Part shown: positions 10,632-11,000 of the stretch, one piece after another
Layout of the letters: each line of letters opens with the position of its first letter
Numbering within the stretch: position 1 is the first letter of the stretch
NCBI RefSeq assembly: GCF_964340395.1
Contig: NC_135557.1
Coordinates: 14,633,867 to 14,644,866 of the forward strand
Reading direction: 5' to 3'
From: Glandiceps talaboti
Lineage: Eukaryota; Hemichordata; Enteropneusta; Spengelidae
Length of the DNA stretch: 11,000 bases
The notes under the pieces: generated by a model
Databases searched by the model: none
The model's input: only the letters and a program-made list of their open reading frames with translations
What the model was told of the DNA's origin: nothing
Translations under genes and position numbers: made by a program

Positions 10632-10750
10632 ATGTGCACCCTTCACTCGGACACGTCTAGATACAGATAAGTAAGTCTTCTTACTTGTCTGTGGTCTAAA
10701 CTAGACGAGTTAGAACGAACGAAGACTGTGTCGGAGTGAATGGAGCGCAT
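10632..10750. repeat. Long imperfect hairpin with a 4-base loop
   Basis: Nested inverted segments share one centre. CAGATAAGTAAG (10664-10675) pairs with 10680-10691 with one mismatch around the loop TCTT. CGTCTAG (10654-10660) pairs with CTAGACG (10701-10707). The 23-base segment 10632-10654 pairs with 10728-10750 with about four mismatches. The right arm has extra unpaired bases. It could be a foldback transposon remnant or a transcribed hairpin such as a microRNA precursor; no evidence of transcription is visible. Confidence 0.6.
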
Positions 10751-11000
10751 GTGTCCAACATTATGTTGACGCATGCCATAAGGACTGAGGCACACATATT
10801 CTGGCGTTGTCACTGTCAGCACCCTTGATAGCATAATACTTCCTCGACATAGTACGCGAATAAATTCCGATGTCATCGAATGTTTACTAGTATGTATTAT
10901 TCCTACATACCCAGTTTCAGTGTAGACTAGAATGTAACCGTTGGATTTCTAATCTTAACGACCTGCCAACAGAATCAAAGTCAATGGATAGGTTCTAGAC

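Larger units (their letters stand above)
8701..11000. other. Upstream / intergenic sequence without a supported gene
   Basis: I see no exon here that I recognise. Open frames on the minus strand at 8860-9080 and 10356-10646 fall in GC-richer patches, do not resemble a known family and (the latter) begin at a non-ATG codon. A short CA run (9181-9192), two CRE palindromes, one MITE-like copy and the hairpin at 10632 are listed separately. Non-coding 5' exons of SIK, if they exist, could lie here, but no pair of splice sites can be tied to the coding exons by sequence alone. Confidence 0.5.

Noticed and set aside
10356-10646. Minus-strand open frame of about 96 codons
   Set aside because: It begins at GTG rather than ATG, overlaps an open frame on the other strand, resembles no family I know, and starts inside the long hairpin. 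Likely chance in a GC-richer patch.

Overview
This window looks like nuclear DNA of an animal, most likely a marine or other invertebrate (a mollusc, a different lophotrochozoan, or an invertebrate deuterostome). The phylum cannot be fixed from the sequence. The evidence is low coding density, AT-rich non-coding sequence, GT-AG introns, simple repeats, decayed MITE-like elements, and two short exons that join in frame into the start of a conserved animal protein kinase. I see no prokaryotic operon, rRNA, tRNA, CRISPR array or viral gene.

The one gene I can support lies on the minus strand. It is the 5' part of a salt-inducible kinase (SIK, AMPK-related family) of the SIK1/SIK2 type rather than SIK3. 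Coding exon 1 (7694-7819) carries the start, the N-terminal lead and the glycine-rich ATP loop. Coding exon 2 (2694-2810) carries the VAIK lysine, the alpha-C glutamate and the segment up to LYQ. Intron 1 is 4883 bp (2811-7693) and phase 0. Intron 2 starts at 2693 and runs off the left edge, so the rest of the kinase domain, the UBA domain and the C-terminal regulatory region lie outside the window.

Layout from left to right: 1-2693 is intron 2 sequence, with a piece of a MITE-like repeat near 430, an AATC microsatellite, an RFX X-box-like palindrome and a degraded tandem repeat running up to the exon 2 donor. After exon 2, intron 1 (2811-7693) holds a 4 x 39-bp minisatellite whose gene-sense strand carries an AATAAA in each unit, a diverged duplicated block, a MITE-like element, a foldback element between 12-bp direct repeats, and a GC-richer patch with E2F-like and CRE-like motifs. 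Exon 1 follows. The region from 7827 to about 8700 is GC- and CpG-richer, holds many cAMP-response-element (CRE) motifs, and is the likely promoter. From there to 11000 I see upstream or intergenic sequence with two more perfect CRE palindromes, another MITE-like copy and a long imperfect hairpin at 10632-10750.

The main biological point is the density of CRE motifs upstream of a SIK gene. Mammalian SIK1 is a known CREB target, and SIKs in turn phosphorylate and inhibit the CREB co-activators CRTC, so the layout fits a conserved feedback loop. This is inferred from motifs and not shown. I found no convincing new multi-gene system.
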